A stretch of 7,075 bases of DNA from positions 4,298 to 11,372 of the forward strand of contig CAJUQU010000104.1 in NCBI GenBank assembly GCA_910588595.1, in the 5' to 3' direction. The stretch is from an uncultured Lachnospiraceae bacterium (GTDB taxonomy: Bacteria; Bacillota_A; Clostridia; Lachnospirales; Lachnospiraceae). Shown here in pieces: positions 5,757 to 7,075 of this stretch (its first letter is position 1; each line of letters starts with the position of its first letter). The notes under the pieces were generated by a model, which was given only the letters and a program-made list of their open reading frames with translations, did not search any database and was not told the DNA's origin. The position numbers and the translations under genes were made by a program.

Positions 5757-7075
5757 ATGGGGATAATGGATAATTCAGAATTGACAAGACGGTCCGTGTT
5801 TATTGTCGGTCACAAAAATCCGGATACAGATTCGATCTGTTCTGCGATCGCGTATGCGTATCTGAAAGGCAAGTGTGACGCCACCTGTGAGTATGTTCCG
5901 GCAAGGGCAGGACAGGTAAATCAGGAGACACAATATGTATTAAACGCCTTTCATACAGACCCGCCTGTCTATCTTCACGATGTCATGACAGATGCCCGGG
6001 ATATCGACATGAACGATGTGGAAGGCGTGACGGAGGATGTTTCGCTCAAAAAGGCGTGGCATTTGATGCGTGACAGAGGAGATGTCACCGTGCCGGTCAT
6101 TGAACAGCAAAGGCTGACAGGCATTATCACGATCGGCGATATCGCGAATGCGTACATGGATGTGTATGACAATGGGATCCTGTCAAGGGCGAAGACTTCC
6201 TATAAGAATATACTAGAGACATTGGACGCAGAGATGATCGTGGGAGATGCGGGTGGTTCTTTTGAGAGCGGAGAGGTAGTCATAGCGACAGCGAATCCGG
6301 ATGTTCTCGAGGATTATATCCATGAGGGAGACATGGTCCTGCTGGGGAACCGCTATGAGACACAGCTCTGCGCGATCGAGATGGGCGCTGCATGCGTTGT
6401 GGTCACGATGGGTGCCAAGATCTCCAAGACCATACAGATATTTGCCAGGGAACACAACTGCATATTGATCAGCACACCGTATGATACAGCAACAGTTGCA
6501 CGGTTGATCAACCAAAGTATGCCGATCGGCTATTTCATGCGGCGTGAGAAACTGACAACCTTTAAGATCACCGATAAGACCGAGAGTATCAGGGCTATCA
6601 TGAAAAAGAAGAGATATCATGATTTTCCGGTGCTCGACGAGGAGGACAAATATGTCGGCATGATCTCTAGAAGGACGCTGCTGAACCTGCGCAAAAAGCA
6701 GCTGATACTGGTTGACCACAATGAATTGTCGCAGACGGTTGACGGGATAGAGTCGGCAGATATCCTTGAGATCATCGACCATCACAGGATCGGCACGCTT
6801 GAGACGGTTTCGCCGGTGTTCTTTAGAAACCAGCCGCTGGGCTGCACGGCGACCATCATTTATCAGATGTACCAGGAAAAGGGGATCGAGATACCTCAAA
6901 ATATTGCGGGGCTCATGATGGCTGCGATCATATCAGATACCTTGATGTTCCACTCGCCGACAGCCACTGAGGCAGATAAGGCAGCGGCGGCAAAACTCTC
7001 TGAGATCTGCGGTGTAGAGATTGAGGAGTTTGCGATCGACATGTTTGGAGCGGGCAGCAATCTCGGTGACAAGAC
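5757..7075 (+). CDS. ppaC: CBS/DRTGG-regulated manganese-dependent inorganic pyrophosphatase (3' partial)
   Basis: The frame is open to the window edge: 439 codons plus two bases, no stop. This is a family II pyrophosphatase, hydrolysing pyrophosphate to two phosphates with Mn or Co in the cytoplasm. Order seen: DHH domain part 1 with GHKNPDTDS (18-26; metal ligands His19, Asp23, Asp25); CBS domain 1 (about 74-136); DRTGG domain (about 145-252), whose signature reads GNR (197-199) and TMG (217-219); CBS domain 2 (about 257-312); DHH part 2 with LVDHNE (318-323), DHHRIG (341-346), CTATII (363-368) and SDT (393-395). The family is usually around 540-550 residues, so the C-terminal DHHA2 domain and its substrate-binding basic residues lie beyond the window. 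In characterised relatives the CBS pair binds adenine nucleotides and tunes activity to energy charge. ATG 5766 is an alternative start, 3 residues shorter. No clear promoter follows the tRNA terminator. Confidence 0.93.
   Translation, partial: MGIMDNSELTRRSVFIVGHKNPDTDSICSAIAYAYLKGKCDATCEYVPARAGQVNQETQYVLNAFHTDPPVYLHDVMTDARDIDMNDVEGVTEDVSLKKAWHLMRDRGDVTVPVIEQQRLTGIITIGDIANAYMDVYDNGILSRAKTSYKNILETLDAEMIVGDAGGSFESGEVVIATANPDVLEDYIHEGDMVLLGNRYETQLCAIEMGAACVVVTMGAKISKTIQIFAREHNCILISTPYDTATVARLINQSMPIGYFMRREKLTTFKITDKTESIRAIMKKKRYHDFPVLDEEDKYVGMISRRTLLNLRKKQLILVDHNELSQTVDGIESADILEIIDHHRIGTLETVSPVFFRNQPLGCTATIIYQMYQEKGIEIPQNIAGLMMAAIISDTLMFHSPTATEADKAAAAKLSEICGVEIEEFAIDMFGAGSNLGDK

Noticed and set aside
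5792..5798. GTCCGTG inside ppaC repeating the palindrome's left arm
   Set aside because: It is a single 7-base match inside a conserved coding segment with no inverted partner, and is expected by chance.

Overview
The window reads as a chromosomal segment of a Gram-positive anaerobe of the class Clostridia, most likely a Lachnospiraceae-type gut bacterium. This rests on the strong AGGAGG-like ribosome sites, consensus sigma-A promoters, the CBS/DRTGG form of family II pyrophosphatase and the overall character of the proteins. It is an inference from style, not a database match. Every supported gene is on the plus strand.

Layout. Bases 124-2838 hold three closely spaced genes: a complete PilT-type retraction ATPase, a DUF1653-domain protein of unknown function, and a family 2 glycosyltransferase. 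The gaps are 55 and 23 bases and no terminator is visible between them. A good sigma-A promoter (2842-2870) then starts a second unit: glyA (serine hydroxymethyltransferase) and, 3 bases after its stop and in the same frame, a membrane-anchored glycoside hydrolase family 3 homologue. The homologue has lost several catalytic and substrate-binding residues of its family. A near-consensus promoter (5441-5469) next drives a tRNA-Gly(GCC) gene that ends in a clear intrinsic terminator (5590-5618). A perfect 15-bp inverted repeat lies between that promoter and the tRNA, overlapping the end of the -10 box and the expected transcription start.

Between the tRNA terminator and the last gene is about 138 bases of unassigned sequence with strong secondary-structure potential: a 9-bp helix closing a branched arm, then an 11-bp hairpin whose 3' arm could alternatively pair with the next ribosome site. 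The last gene encodes a nucleotide-regulated, manganese-type inorganic pyrophosphatase (DHH, CBS, DRTGG, CBS, DHH). It runs off the window at base 7075.

Functionally, glyA makes glycine and one-carbon units, the neighbouring tRNA uses glycine, and the pyrophosphatase removes the pyrophosphate released by aminoacylation and polymerisation. This is a housekeeping neighbourhood. The parts least explained by known families are the unassigned structured leader before the pyrophosphatase gene, the palindrome at the tRNA promoter, and the degenerate GH3 protein. No mobile element, CRISPR array or defence system was seen.
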